Assembly (NCBI GenBank): GCA_965284435.1
Contig: OZ260083.1
Location: 2,480,001-2,544,000, forward strand
Origin: CAIYZT01 sp947461435
GTDB taxonomy: Bacteria > Pseudomonadota > Alphaproteobacteria > Rhodobacterales > Rhodobacteraceae
DNA length: 64,000 nucleotides
Direction of reading: 5' to 3'
Made by a program: the position numbers and the translations under genes. Below, piece after piece: positions 34,594 to 43,569 of this stretch (positions are counted from its first letter, which is position 1; each line of letters starts with the position of its first letter). Below the pieces are notes generated by a model. That model saw only the letters and a program-made list of their open reading frames with translations. It had not been told where the DNA came from and ran no database searches.

Positions 34594-37170
34594 TTAGCGG
34601 GCCAGGATACGCCCCACCATTTCGGACAGATCGCGGCTGAGACCGGGGCTGTTCAAGATCCGCTCCAGCGCTGCCTTGGCCATCATTTGACGGCCGGCAT
34701 CAAACCGGGGCCAGGTTTCAAAGGCGGTCGACATCCGAGACGCGGTTTGCGGGTTCAACGGATCCAAGGTGATCAGCCAATCGGCCAGAAGGCGATAGCC
34801 GGATCCGCTGGCATGGTGAAAGCCCGCGTGATTGCCCGACATCGCGCCCAGAACGGACCGAAAGCGATTGGGGTTTTTCCAGTCGAAATCTGCGCGGGCC
34901 GTCAGGCGGTTCACCGTATCCACAAGGTCGGCGGGCGCGGCATGGATGATCTGGGTGCTGAACCACTTGTCCATGACCAGACGATCGCCCGACCAGCGCT
35001 TCTCAAAGCCGGCCAATGCCTCTGCTCCCCGCCCCACGGACAACAGCGCTGCCAGCGCCCCAAGACCATCGGTCATGTTATCGGCGGCGGCAAATACGGT
35101 GCGGGCGGCCTGCCCCTGATCGAGTTTGGTCAGATAGGTCAAAGCGGCACCGCGCAGGGCGCGGCGGCCCGCCTGGGCGGCATCGGGGGAGAAGGGGCCG
35201 CGGCTGTCAAGATCGCTGACCATGGCCGACAGTCGCCCCTCGCCCAAGGCGCGGGCCACTGCATGAGCCAGATCCTTGCGGGCGGCATGCAGACGGTCCG
35301 GGTTTGGCACTTGGCCCGCCGCGAAAAGCGTTGCCGCCATGTCGTCTTCGCCCGGAAGTCCCAAGGCTAGGGCGCGGAAGGCCGGATCAAGGCTGTCATC
35401 AAAAGCCATGCGCACCATGCCGTCCAGAAAATCGGCCGCCGGGGCGGCGTCATTCAGCACCATGGACCCCAGAACCTCTTTGGCGAGGGCACGGCCCGCT
35501 TCAAAGCGGTTGAACGGGTCAGTGTCATGGGCCATCAAAAACGCACGCTCGGCCGCGCTGGTTTGGCGTTCCAAAACGACGGGCGCCGAAAAGCCGCGCA
35601 GAATGGACGGGATTGGCCGGGCACTGAGCCCCTCGAAGCGGAAGGATTGGCGGGCCTGCGTCAGTTCCAGCACCCGAGTGGGCAGCACCTCGTCGCCGTT
35701 GGGGTTCAGCAGGCCGACGGCGACGGGAATGACCTTGGCCGCCTTGTCAGGCTGACCGGGGGTCGGCGGATTGGTTTGGGTGAGGGTCAGGACATAGTCG
35801 CCGCCCTGCCCCTTCGGTTCCCATGTTTCTTCGACGCCCAGACGGGGCGTGCCCGCCTGAGAATACCAAAGTTTGAACTGGGTCATGTCGCGGCCTGTGG
35901 CATCTTCAAACACCTTCAGCCAGTCTTCGATTGTGGCGGCATCGCCATCGTGGCGGTCAAAATACAGATCCAGCGCCGCCTTGTACCCCGCATCGCCCAC
36001 CAGAGTTTTGAGCATGCCGATCACTTCAGCGCCCTTTTCGTAGACCGTCGCGGTATAGAAATTGTTGATCTCGACAAAGCTTTCGGGGCGCGGAGGATGG
36101 GCCAGAGGGCCGCCGTCTTCGCGAAATTGCCGTGCGCGCAGGGTCAGCACATTTTCGATGCGCTGAACGGCATGGCTGCGCATGTCGCCCGAAAATTGCT
36201 GATCGCGAAAAACGGTCAGCCCCTCTTTCATACAGAGCTGGAACCAGTCGCGGCAGGTGATGCGGTTTCCGGTCCAGTTGTGAAAATATTCGTGGGCAAT
36301 GACGCCTTCGATATTCTTGTAATCGGTATCGGTGGCGGTTTGCGGGCTGGCCAGCACGAGTTTGGAGTTGAAGATGTTCAGCCCCTTGTTTTCCATCGCG
36401 CCCATGTTGAAATCGTCCACCGCGACGATGTTGAACAGATCCAGATCATATTCGCGCCCATAGACCTGTTCGTCCCAGCGCATGGAGCGGATCAGACTGT
36501 CCATGGCATAGGCGCAGCGGTCTTCATCGCCTTTGCGGACCCAGATGGCCAGATCGACGCGGCGCCCCGAAGCCGTGGTGAACTGATCGCCCACCGAGAC
36601 CAGATCGCCCGCGACAAGGGCAAAAAGATAGGCCGGTTTGGGCCAAGGATCATCCCATTCGGCCCAGCCGGGGCCGGTGCCGGTGGGGTTGCCGTTTGAC
36701 AACAACACGGGCAGATCGCTTTGGATGCGGACCTTGAAGCGGGACATGACATCGGGGCGGTCGGGGTAATAGGTGATCTTGCGGAAACCTTCCGCTTCGC
36801 ATTGGGTGCAATACATCCCCCCCGACATGTAAAGCCCTTCAAGCGCGGTATTGCTGGCCGGCGCGATTTCAACTTCGGTGCGCAAGGTGAAGGGCCCGTC
36901 GGGCAGATCGGCGGCGGCCAGCGTCAGACCCTCGCTGGTGACAGCGGGCGACACGGGCCGCCCGTTGATCGCGCAGGAGATCAAGGTGAGCATTTCGCCG
37001 TGCAAAAAAAGATCGTGGCGACCCGGCCGCGCGGGATTGGGCGACATCTGCAATTCAGCCACAACGCGTGTGGCCGTGGGGGCAAGGGTAAACACCAAAG
37101 AGACCGCGCTGATCACATGGGTGAAGGGCTGATAGTCTTTCAGGTAGATCGTGCGCGGATTGGCGGTCAT
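34594..37170 (-). CDS. pepN: Aminopeptidase N
   Basis: An 858-residue M1 zinc aminopeptidase. It shows the exopeptidase motif NMGAMENKGLNIF and the zinc site VIAHEYFHNWTGNRI with the downstream Glu in MKEGLTVFRDQQF. A C-terminal helical domain completes the E. coli-type enzyme. The ATG at 37170 (MTANPRTIYLKDYQP) follows AAGGAGACCCGCC. The upstream frame to 37299 was rejected. It is divergent from the photolyase gene. Confidence 0.97.
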   Translation of the reverse strand: MTANPRTIYLKDYQPFTHVISAVSLVFTLAPTATRVVAELQMSPNPARPGRHDLFLHGEMLTLISCAINGRPVSPAVTSEGLTLAAADLPDGPFTLRTEVEIAPASNTALEGLYMSGGMYCTQCEAEGFRKITYYPDRPDVMSRFKVRIQSDLPVLLSNGNPTGTGPGWAEWDDPWPKPAYLFALVAGDLVSVGDQFTTASGRRVDLAIWVRKGDEDRCAYAMDSLIRSMRWDEQVYGREYDLDLFNIVAVDDFNMGAMENKGLNIFNSKLVLASPQTATDTDYKNIEGVIAHEYFHNWTGNRITCRDWFQLCMKEGLTVFRDQQFSGDMRSHAVQRIENVLTLRARQFREDGGPLAHPPRPESFVEINNFYTATVYEKGAEVIGMLKTLVGDAGYKAALDLYFDRHDGDAATIEDWLKVFEDATGRDMTQFKLWYSQAGTPRLGVEETWEPKGQGGDYVLTLTQTNPPTPGQPDKAAKVIPVAVGLLNPNGDEVLPTRVLELTQARQSFRFEGLSARPIPSILRGFSAPVVLERQTSAAERAFLMAHDTDPFNRFEAGRALAKEVLGSMVLNDAAPAADFLDGMVRMAFDDSLDPAFRALALGLPGEDDMAATLFAAGQVPNPDRLHAARKDLAHAVARALGEGRLSAMVSDLDSRGPFSPDAAQAGRRALRGAALTYLTKLDQGQAARTVFAAADNMTDGLGALAALLSVGRGAEALAGFEKRWSGDRLVMDKWFSTQIIHAAPADLVDTVNRLTARADFDWKNPNRFRSVLGAMSGNHAGFHHASGSGYRLLADWLITLDPLNPQTASRMSTAFETWPRFDAGRQMMAKAALERILNSPGLSRDLSEMVGRILAR

Positions 37171-37276
37171 GGCGGGTCTCCTTTGGGGACAGCGTCCTTG
37201 ATTGGCAAGACAGGTGCAAGGGCAAACCGGCAGATCGCACTTTACGAATCGCTGGCGAACGCTATGTGTTTGTTCC

Positions 37277-38785
37277 ATGAATGTTCTCATCTGGTTCAAA
37301 CGCGATCTGCGGATCCAAGACCATCCGGCGCTGGCCCTTGGGGCGGCATTGGGCCGGGTCTTGCCGCTGTATATTGTCGAGCCCGACCTGTGGGCGCAGC
37401 CCGATCTTTCGGCGCGTCAGTGGGACTTCATTGCCGAAAGTCTGGGGCAATTGCGGTCTGATCTGGCGGCGCGGGGGGCCCCGCTGATTGTGCGCTGCGG
37501 CCCGGCGGTTGAGGTGATGGCGCGGCTGTGCCGTCAGCATCAGATCACCCGAATCCTGAGCCATGAAGAAACCGGAAACGCCTTTACCTATGCCCGCGAC
37601 AGGGCGATGGCAGATTGGGCTGGCGCATCGGGGGTGGAGTGGAGCGAGTTGCCGCAATCGGGCGTGATCCGCCGACTGGCGCAGCGGGGCGGCTGGCAGG
37701 GGAAGCGCGACGCCTTCATGCGCGCGCCCCAGATCGAGTTGCCCGAACGGTTGGGCGCGGTGCCACAGGTTGAACCGGGGCCGATCCCGGGCGCACGGGC
37801 CCTGCGGTTGGCCCCGGACCCGTGCGCGCATCGCCAAGGCGGCGGGCGGCGGGCGGCCGAGGATTTGCTGGGCAGTTTTCTGACCAAACGCGGACAGCCT
37901 TACAGGGCGGCCATGTCCTCTCCGCTGACGGCGGAGCGGCATTGTACGCGCCTGTCGCCCCATATCGCGCTGGGCACTTTGGGCCTGCGCGAGGTGGTTC
38001 AGGCCGTGCGGGCGCGGCAGGACGCGCAGTCGGGGGCGGCGTGGGCGGGATCCTTGACAAGCCTGCAGTCACGTCTGGCCTGGCGGGATCACTTCATCCA
38101 GAAGCTGGAAGACCAACCGAGCATCGAAACGCTGTGTCTGGATCCGCGGGCCGAGGGCTTGCGGCCGCGTCTGGCCGATTCGGCCCGCCTGGCCGCCTGG
38201 GAGAAGGGTGAAACAGGGCTGCCCTTTGTGGATGCTTGCCTGCGCTATCTGGCGGCGACGGGATGGCTGAATTTCCGGATGCGCGCGATGGTGATGGCCA
38301 CGGCCTCGTATCATTTGTGGCTGGATTGGCGCAGCACGGGGATGATCCTGGCCCGGCGGTTTACCGATTATGAACCGGGCATTCATTGGCCCCAGGTGCA
38401 GATGCAGTCTGGCACCACGGCCATCAACACGCCGCGCATCTATAACCCGGTCAAGCAGGGCCTTGATCAGGACCCGACGGGGGCCTTTACCCGGCGGTGG
38501 TGCCCCGAACTTGCCCCCGTGCCGGATATGCATTTGCAAAGCCCCTGGCGATGGACGGGATTTGCCAGCATCGCCGACCGTCGCTATCCTAGCCCGATCA
38601 TCGACCCTGTGACCGCCCAAAGCGAAGCGCGGGACAAGGTTTGGGCCTTGCGGCGCGAGCCGGGTCACAAGGCGCTGGCCCAGACCATTGCGGCGCGCCA
38701 TGCCAGCAGGGCTGGCCCGCGCCGAACGCCCGCCGGGGCCAGATCGGCCAAAGCCTCGCCCGATCAATTGAGTTTTCTGCTGTGA
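37277..38785 (+). CDS. Deoxyribodipyrimidine photolyase/cryptochrome family protein
   Basis: A 502-residue photolyase-family protein: an N-terminal antenna-binding Rossmann domain (MNVLIWFKRDLRIQDHPALA) and a C-terminal FAD domain with LAWRDHFIQKLEDQPS, FVDACLRYLAATGWLNFRMR and TDYEPGIHWPQVQMQ. It repairs pyrimidine dimers with blue light or acts as a light sensor; I cannot assign the exact class. Its stop overlaps a possible GTG start of the DUF2256 gene, a pairing also seen elsewhere. Confidence 0.92.
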   Translation: MNVLIWFKRDLRIQDHPALALGAALGRVLPLYIVEPDLWAQPDLSARQWDFIAESLGQLRSDLAARGAPLIVRCGPAVEVMARLCRQHQITRILSHEETGNAFTYARDRAMADWAGASGVEWSELPQSGVIRRLAQRGGWQGKRDAFMRAPQIELPERLGAVPQVEPGPIPGARALRLAPDPCAHRQGGGRRAAEDLLGSFLTKRGQPYRAAMSSPLTAERHCTRLSPHIALGTLGLREVVQAVRARQDAQSGAAWAGSLTSLQSRLAWRDHFIQKLEDQPSIETLCLDPRAEGLRPRLADSARLAAWEKGETGLPFVDACLRYLAATGWLNFRMRAMVMATASYHLWLDWRSTGMILARRFTDYEPGIHWPQVQMQSGTTAINTPRIYNPVKQGLDQDPTGAFTRRWCPELAPVPDMHLQSPWRWTGFASIADRRYPSPIIDPVTAQSEARDKVWALRREPGHKALAQTIAARHASRAGPRRTPAGARSAKASPDQLSFLL

Positions 38786-38787
38786 AG

Positions 38788-38994
38788 ATGCGCAAGAAAT
38801 CCGACTTGCCGGTCAAGATCTGCGTGGCCTGCGGGCGGCCCATGGTCTGGCGGAAATCTTGGGAGAAGGTCTGGGACGAGGTGAAGTATTGTTCTGATCG
38901 CTGCCGAAAAGAGAAGGGCGGTGCTGAAAAGGCGGGCCCGGAAAAGGCGGGTTTGAAAAAGGCAGGGCCCGCCGCCAAAGGGCGCGGGCCCTAA
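38788..38994 (+). CDS. DUF2256 zinc-ribbon-like protein with repetitive tail
   Basis: A 68-residue protein. The core KICVACGRPMVWRKSW and KYCSDRCRKEK carries four Cys (CxxC and CxxxC), as in DUF2256. The tail is low complexity with EKAGP, EKAGL and KKAGP in a row, from DNA units of about 15 bases. The start is ATG 38788 or GTG 38782, the latter overlapping the photolyase stop. Tight linkage suggests a role with the photolyase; the function is unknown. Confidence 0.8.
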   Translation: MRKKSDLPVKICVACGRPMVWRKSWEKVWDEVKYCSDRCRKEKGGAEKAGPEKAGLKKAGPAAKGRGP

Positions 38995-39431
38995 GCTTCG
39001 GCCAGAGCGGCCAGTTTTGCCAAGGTCTGCAGACCCAGAACATCTGCCCCAAACCCCAAGGCGGCAATCTTTGCCTCGGCCGTCGGAAGGGTGATGGTTT
39101 GGCTGATAAAGGTGCCAGCGCCGTCGGCGTTCAAGGTGACAACAACGCGCATCGGGGGGTCATCGCGGGTGTCATCATCCATCAGAAATTCGATCCGTTG
39201 GGGGGCGTGCATCAACGTGTAGCGGTGCCGATTGGCAAAGATGGTGCCGTCGGGCGCGATCATGTCAAACCGCCACTGCCCCCCTTCAACCAGAGCAATC
39301 TCTTTGGTCCGGCAGGAAAACCCGTCCGGACCAAACCATTGCGGCAAGATGGCAGGGTCTGTCCAGCAGCGCCACACCGCCTGCGGGGGGGCGGCGATGT
39401 GGCGCGTCAAGGTCAGCTGACGGTCTTGCAT
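38991..39431 (-). CDS. SRPBCC (AHSA1-type) family protein, copy 1
   Basis: A 146-residue START/SRPBCC-fold protein. The N-terminal LTRHIAAPPQAVWRCWTDP and the DPAILPQWFGPDGF block are typical of AHSA1-like proteins that bind hydrophobic ligands. It is the last gene of a three-gene unit: ArsR regulator, SRPBCC copy 2, this gene. Its ATG shares one base with the stop of copy 2. The ligand is unknown. Confidence 0.85.
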   Translation of the reverse strand: MQDRQLTLTRHIAAPPQAVWRCWTDPAILPQWFGPDGFSCRTKEIALVEGGQWRFDMIAPDGTIFANRHRYTLMHAPQRIEFLMDDDTRDDPPMRVVVTLNADGAGTFISQTITLPTAEAKIAALGFGADVLGLQTLAKLAALAEA

Positions 39432-39913
39432 TACGCTTGACCCAAGCTTTGCGCATAGGCTTCAAGCTGCGTGGCGACGGTGCCCCAACCGGAGCTGAAC
39501 CCCATCTCTTCATGGGATTTGGCGGCATCTTTTGTGCGGTGGCGGACAATGGCGGTGTAGCGTGTCATGCCGCTGCCCAAATCTTCGAAGGTCACGATTG
39601 CGGTCATGAAAGGTTCGGCGGCAGGTTTCCATCCGGCGGTGTATGTATCTGTAAAAACGATCTTTTCGTTCGGAATCAATTCCAGATAAACCCCATCGTT
39701 ATCCATGATGTTGCCGTCGACATCAAAGGTGGTGTTGCAGGCCCCGCCGGGCCGCAAATCCAAAGAACAGGCCGTTACCTTGTGCGGTTTGGGCACAAAC
39801 CACTGCATCAGATGTTCGGGCGTGGTCCAGCAGGCATACAAAACCTCACGCGGGGCTTTCATGTCCCGGGTCAGGATCAGGTCAAATTCGGGATCAAAAT
39901 CAACAGGTTTCAT
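39431..39913 (-). CDS. SRPBCC (AHSA1-type) family protein, copy 2
   Basis: A 160-residue SRPBCC protein. LTRDMKAPREVLYACWTTPE and HLMQWFVPKPHKV are typical of the fold. The C-terminal half includes FTDTYTAGWKPAAEPFMTAIV and ends in HEEMGFSSGWGTVATQLE. The ATG at 39913 (MKPVDFDPEFD) overlaps the stop of the ArsR gene by four bases. ArsR-SRPBCC pairs are common in bacteria, with the regulator usually repressing the unit. Confidence 0.86.
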   Translation of the reverse strand: MKPVDFDPEFDLILTRDMKAPREVLYACWTTPEHLMQWFVPKPHKVTACSLDLRPGGACNTTFDVDGNIMDNDGVYLELIPNEKIVFTDTYTAGWKPAAEPFMTAIVTFEDLGSGMTRYTAIVRHRTKDAAKSHEEMGFSSGWGTVATQLEAYAQSLGQA

Positions 39914-40251
39914 GGTTGGTCCTTCGCAATCAATGTGGCAACATAGGCTTCCAGACGGTCTGTGCGCGCCTCCCACTGGGCGCGCTGATGGGACAGCCAA
40001 TCCATCGTGGCGCCCAAGGTCTGGGGTTGGGCGCGGCACATTCTGGTGCGACCCGATTTTTCACTGGTGATCAACTCTGCCTGTTCCAGCACGGACAAAT
40101 GCCGCATGATCGTGGGCAGCGCCATGCCGGTGGGCCGGGCAAGCTCGCTGACGGCAATCGGCCCCGAGGCGAGCCGTGCCAGCATGGCGCGCCGGGTGGG
40201 ATCGGACAGCGCTTGAAAAATAAGATCGAGGTTGAGATCATGTTTAGCCAT
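39910..40251 (-). CDS. ArsR-family HTH regulator
   Basis: A 113-residue winged-helix protein without the metal-binding Cys pairs of ArsR/SmtB. The HTH region reads PIAVSELARPTGMALPTIMR. It belongs to the ArsR group found beside SRPBCC genes. No ribosome binding site precedes the ATG, and a -10-like TATAAC (minus strand, 40260-40265) ends about eight bases before it, so the leader must be very short. It heads the ArsR-SRPBCC-SRPBCC unit and is divergent from glcB. Confidence 0.9.
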   Translation of the reverse strand: MAKHDLNLDLIFQALSDPTRRAMLARLASGPIAVSELARPTGMALPTIMRHLSVLEQAELITSEKSGRTRMCRAQPQTLGATMDWLSHQRAQWEARTDRLEAYVATLIAKDQP

Positions 40252-40437
40252 ATCGCTAAGTTATATTGTTTTGAACGCAGGTCAATCCCGTGAAATTGCG
40301 CCGGCCAGAACCGCCCATTTTCGCCCAAAAGACAAAACTGCTGTCGCAGCGCTAAGGCAATCGAACGGCCGCAATGGTTGATCCCCCGCAGCAAGCGCCC
40401 TATGCCTTGGAGAACCACCCCATCCCAAGGAGCGCGC

Positions 40438-42585
40438 ATGACCAACCGCATCGATCTTTACGGTTTGCAAGTGGATCAAGCCCTGGCCGAGTTTGTCAAC
40501 GATCAGGTCTTGCCCGGAACGGGCGTTTCCCAAGACAAATTCTGGTCAGGTTTTTCGGCTTTGGTGGGTGATCTGGCGCCGCGCAACCGCGCCCTTTTGG
40601 CCAAGCGCGAGGCGCTTCAATCGCAGATCGACGCGTGGCACATCGCGCACCGCGCCGCGCCGCATGATGCGGCCGCCTACAAAGCCTTTTTGACCCAGAT
40701 CGGCTATTTGCTGCCCGAGGGCCCGGATTTTCAGATCGACACGGCGCGGGTTGACCCCGAAATTGCCTTGGTGCCCGGACCGCAGCTTGTGGTGCCGATC
40801 ACAAACGCCCGATATGCCCTGAACGCCGCAAATGCGCGCTGGGGCAGTCTTTATGACTGTCTGTACGGCACAGATGCCATGGGCTCTCCCCCGCCGTCCG
40901 GCGGGTATGAGCGGGGCCGGGGCGCGCGCGTTGTGGCCCGTGCGCGGGTGTTTCTGGACGATGCCTTTCCCATTGCGGGCACATCCCATGCCGATGTGCG
41001 GCGCTATATCGTCAAGGATGGGGCGCTTTTGGTGGATGATTTGCCGCTGTGCGAGCCGTCCAAGTTCGTGGGGTACAAGGGCAACCCCAAGGCGCCAGAT
41101 TCCATCTTGTTGAAAAACAACGGCTTGCATGTTGAATTGGTCTTTGACCGTGCCCATTTCATCGGATCGCGGGATCAGGCGTTGTTGGCCGATGTGCAGC
41201 TTGAATCGGCCATGTCCGCGATCATGGATTGCGAAGATTCGGTGGCCTGCGTGGACGGCGACGACAAGATTCAGGCCTATGCCAACTGGCTGGGGCTGAT
41301 GAAGGGAACCTTGAGCGCGCAAATGACCAAAGGCGGGCGGGCCATGACGCGGCGCTTGAACAGCGATCGCGACTTTCTGGCGCCGGACGGCGGACCTTTG
41401 GTGCTGAAAGGCCGGGCGTTGATGTGGATCCGCAATGTGGGCCATCTGATGACCAATCCGGCCATCTTGTTGGCCGACGGATCGGAAATTCCCGAAGGGT
41501 TGATGGATGCGATGCTGACCACGACCATCGCGTGCCATGATCTGGTCAAGCCGGACGGTCTGCGCAATTCGGTCATGGGATCGGTCTATGTCGTCAAGCC
41601 CAAGATGCACGGCCCCGAAGAAGTGGCCTTTACCGACGAGATTTTCGCCCGCGTCGAGGCCGTGTTGGGCCTGCCGACCGCCACGGTCAAGCTGGGCATC
41701 ATGGATGAAGAACGCCGCACCTCGGTGAACCTGAAGCAATGCATCCGCGCCGCGCGGCACCGGGTGGCCTTTATCAACACCGGGTTTTTGGACCGCACGG
41801 GGGATGAAATTCACACCTCGATGGAAGCCGGGCCGTTCAGCCGCAAGGATTTCATCAAGCGCAAGGGATGGATCGGGGCCTATGAGACGCTGAATGTTGA
41901 TATCGGGCTGGAATGCGGGCTTTCAGGGCGTGCGCAGATTGGCAAGGGCATGTGGGCCATGCCAGACCTGATGTCGGCGATGCTGGAACAGAAGATCGAC
42001 CATCCCAAAGCCGGGGCGAGTTGTGCCTGGGTGCCTTCCCCGACGGCTGCGACGTTGCACGCGCTGCATTATCACCGCATTGACGTGCGGGCGGTGCAAG
42101 CAAGATTGGCCAAGGGCGGACGGCGCGCCCATGTCGATGCCATCTTGGATATTCCATTGGCCACCTTCCGGCAGTGGAGCCAGCCGCAGGTGGACCGCGA
42201 ACTGGAAAACAACGCGCAGGGCATTCTGGGCTATGTGGTGCGCTGGGTGGATCAGGGGGTGGGATGTTCCAAAGTACCCGATATCAATGACATCGGCCTG
42301 ATGGAGGACCGCGCGACCTGCCGCATTTCGGCCCAGCATATCGCCAACTGGCTGCATCATGGGGTGGTGAACCCCGAAGGGGTGATGGCAGCACTGAAAA
42401 AAATGGCGCAGGTCGTGGACCGGCAGAACGCCGAGGATCCTGTGTATGTGCCCATGGCCCCCGGCTTTCAGGGGATCGCGTTTCAGGCGGCTTGCGATCT
42501 GGTGTTCAAGGGTCGCGGGCAACCTTCGGGCTATACCGAGCCGCTTTTGCATCACTATCGGCTTTTGGCCAAGGCGGCGGGATAA
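40438..42585 (+). CDS. glcB: Malate synthase G
   Basis: A 715-residue malate synthase of isoform G, condensing glyoxylate with acetyl-CoA. Blocks include NARWGSLYDCLYGTDAMG, IMDCEDSVACVDGDDK, RALMWIRNVGHLMTNPAI and FINTGFLDRTGDEIHTSME. The ATG at 40438 is preceded by AAGGAG. Isocitrate lyase and glycolate oxidase genes are not in the window. It stands alone between the divergent ArsR unit and the convergent bolA. Confidence 0.97.
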   Translation: MTNRIDLYGLQVDQALAEFVNDQVLPGTGVSQDKFWSGFSALVGDLAPRNRALLAKREALQSQIDAWHIAHRAAPHDAAAYKAFLTQIGYLLPEGPDFQIDTARVDPEIALVPGPQLVVPITNARYALNAANARWGSLYDCLYGTDAMGSPPPSGGYERGRGARVVARARVFLDDAFPIAGTSHADVRRYIVKDGALLVDDLPLCEPSKFVGYKGNPKAPDSILLKNNGLHVELVFDRAHFIGSRDQALLADVQLESAMSAIMDCEDSVACVDGDDKIQAYANWLGLMKGTLSAQMTKGGRAMTRRLNSDRDFLAPDGGPLVLKGRALMWIRNVGHLMTNPAILLADGSEIPEGLMDAMLTTTIACHDLVKPDGLRNSVMGSVYVVKPKMHGPEEVAFTDEIFARVEAVLGLPTATVKLGIMDEERRTSVNLKQCIRAARHRVAFINTGFLDRTGDEIHTSMEAGPFSRKDFIKRKGWIGAYETLNVDIGLECGLSGRAQIGKGMWAMPDLMSAMLEQKIDHPKAGASCAWVPSPTAATLHALHYHRIDVRAVQARLAKGGRRAHVDAILDIPLATFRQWSQPQVDRELENNAQGILGYVVRWVDQGVGCSKVPDINDIGLMEDRATCRISAQHIANWLHHGVVNPEGVMAALKKMAQVVDRQNAEDPVYVPMAPGFQGIAFQAACDLVFKGRGQPSGYTEPLLHHYRLLAKAAG

Positions 42586-42591
42586 CCGGGT

Positions 42592-42843
42592 TCAGCCAAT
42601 ATCCAAGGCGAGGGCATGCACGCGGGTGTTGATATCGCCCAAGGCCTTTTGCACGGCGCGGTGGCGCTGCACGCGCGCCATCGGGGCGAAGACATCGGCG
42701 CGGATCAGCACGGCAAAATGGCTCTCGCCCGTGCCATCATCGCCGGAATGGCCAGCGTGTTTGTGGCTTTCATTCACCACATCCAGACGGCTGGGGGCAA
42801 AGGCCGCTTCAAGTCTTTGACGAATTTCGTTTTCGACTGACAT
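42592..42843 (-). CDS. BolA family protein
   Basis: An 83-residue BolA-like protein. The fold motif VVNESHKHAGHSG and the following SHFAVLIRADVF block are diagnostic, and RVQRHRAVQKAL matches the conserved C-terminal helix. BolA proteins pair with monothiol glutaredoxins in iron-sulfur traffic or act as regulators. The ATG at 42843 (MSVENEIRQRLEAAF) is the family start. It is divergent from the J-domain gene. Confidence 0.93.
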   Translation of the reverse strand: MSVENEIRQRLEAAFAPSRLDVVNESHKHAGHSGDDGTGESHFAVLIRADVFAPMARVQRHRAVQKALGDINTRVHALALDIG

Positions 42844-42915
42844 TTCTGGTCCCGGCCCCTTCACCTTGCGTTCAAATTCTTTAAACTGACCACCCTGAGT
42901 CGGAAAGGCCTGATC

Positions 42916-43551
42916 ATGTCCACGCGCCCCCCGTTTGAGTTTGATTTGCGCGTTTCGACTGACAAGTCGAAGCGCAAGACGGTGCGACGTGGCACCATGT
43001 CAGGGGCGTCGGATGCGGCCAATCGGCCCTGCGATTTGCCCGGATGCACGGAAAAGGCGGCCTACCGCGCCCCCAAATCGCCCGATCATCTGAACGAATA
43101 CTTCTGGTTTTGCCGCGATCACATCCGCGAATACAATCTGAAGTGGAATTTCTTTGGCACGGCCACGGACGAAGAATTTCAGAAACTTCTGGAAAAAGAC
43201 CGCCTGTGGGAGCGCGAAACGGTGCCTTTCAGCCGCAAGGATGACGGACGGGCCTGGGCGCGGCTGGGGGTGAATGACCCGATGGACCTGCTGGGCGAAA
43301 AAGCCACGCAGAACCCCGGGCGCGTGGTATCGACAGCCACACGCAAGCTGCCCGCCACCGAGCGCAAGGCGGTGGAAATTCTGGAGGCGCGCGATACCTG
43401 GACCAAGTCCGAAATCCGCAAGCAATACAAAAGCTTGGTCAAGGATCTTCATCCCGATATGAACGGCGGCGATCGCAGCGACGAAGACCGTCTGCAAGAG
43501 GTGGTCTGGGCTTGGGACCAGATCAAAGACAGCCGGTATTTCAAGGATTGA
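42916..43551 (+). CDS. J-domain co-chaperone with an N-terminal Cys/His cluster
   Basis: A 211-residue protein. The J domain is at the C-terminus (about residues 145-211) with the HPD motif in DLHPDMNGGDR and the preceding SEIRKQYKSLVK. Before it, CDLPGCTEKA and FWFCRDHIREYN form a possible zinc-binding Cx4C...CxxH cluster at about residues 39-70. It should stimulate an Hsp70 partner such as DnaK. It is divergent from bolA with a 72-base gap. Confidence 0.88.
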   Translation: MSTRPPFEFDLRVSTDKSKRKTVRRGTMSGASDAANRPCDLPGCTEKAAYRAPKSPDHLNEYFWFCRDHIREYNLKWNFFGTATDEEFQKLLEKDRLWERETVPFSRKDDGRAWARLGVNDPMDLLGEKATQNPGRVVSTATRKLPATERKAVEILEARDTWTKSEIRKQYKSLVKDLHPDMNGGDRSDEDRLQEVVWAWDQIKDSRYFKD

Positions 43552-43569
43552 TCGCCAGCAGGGCAGCGA

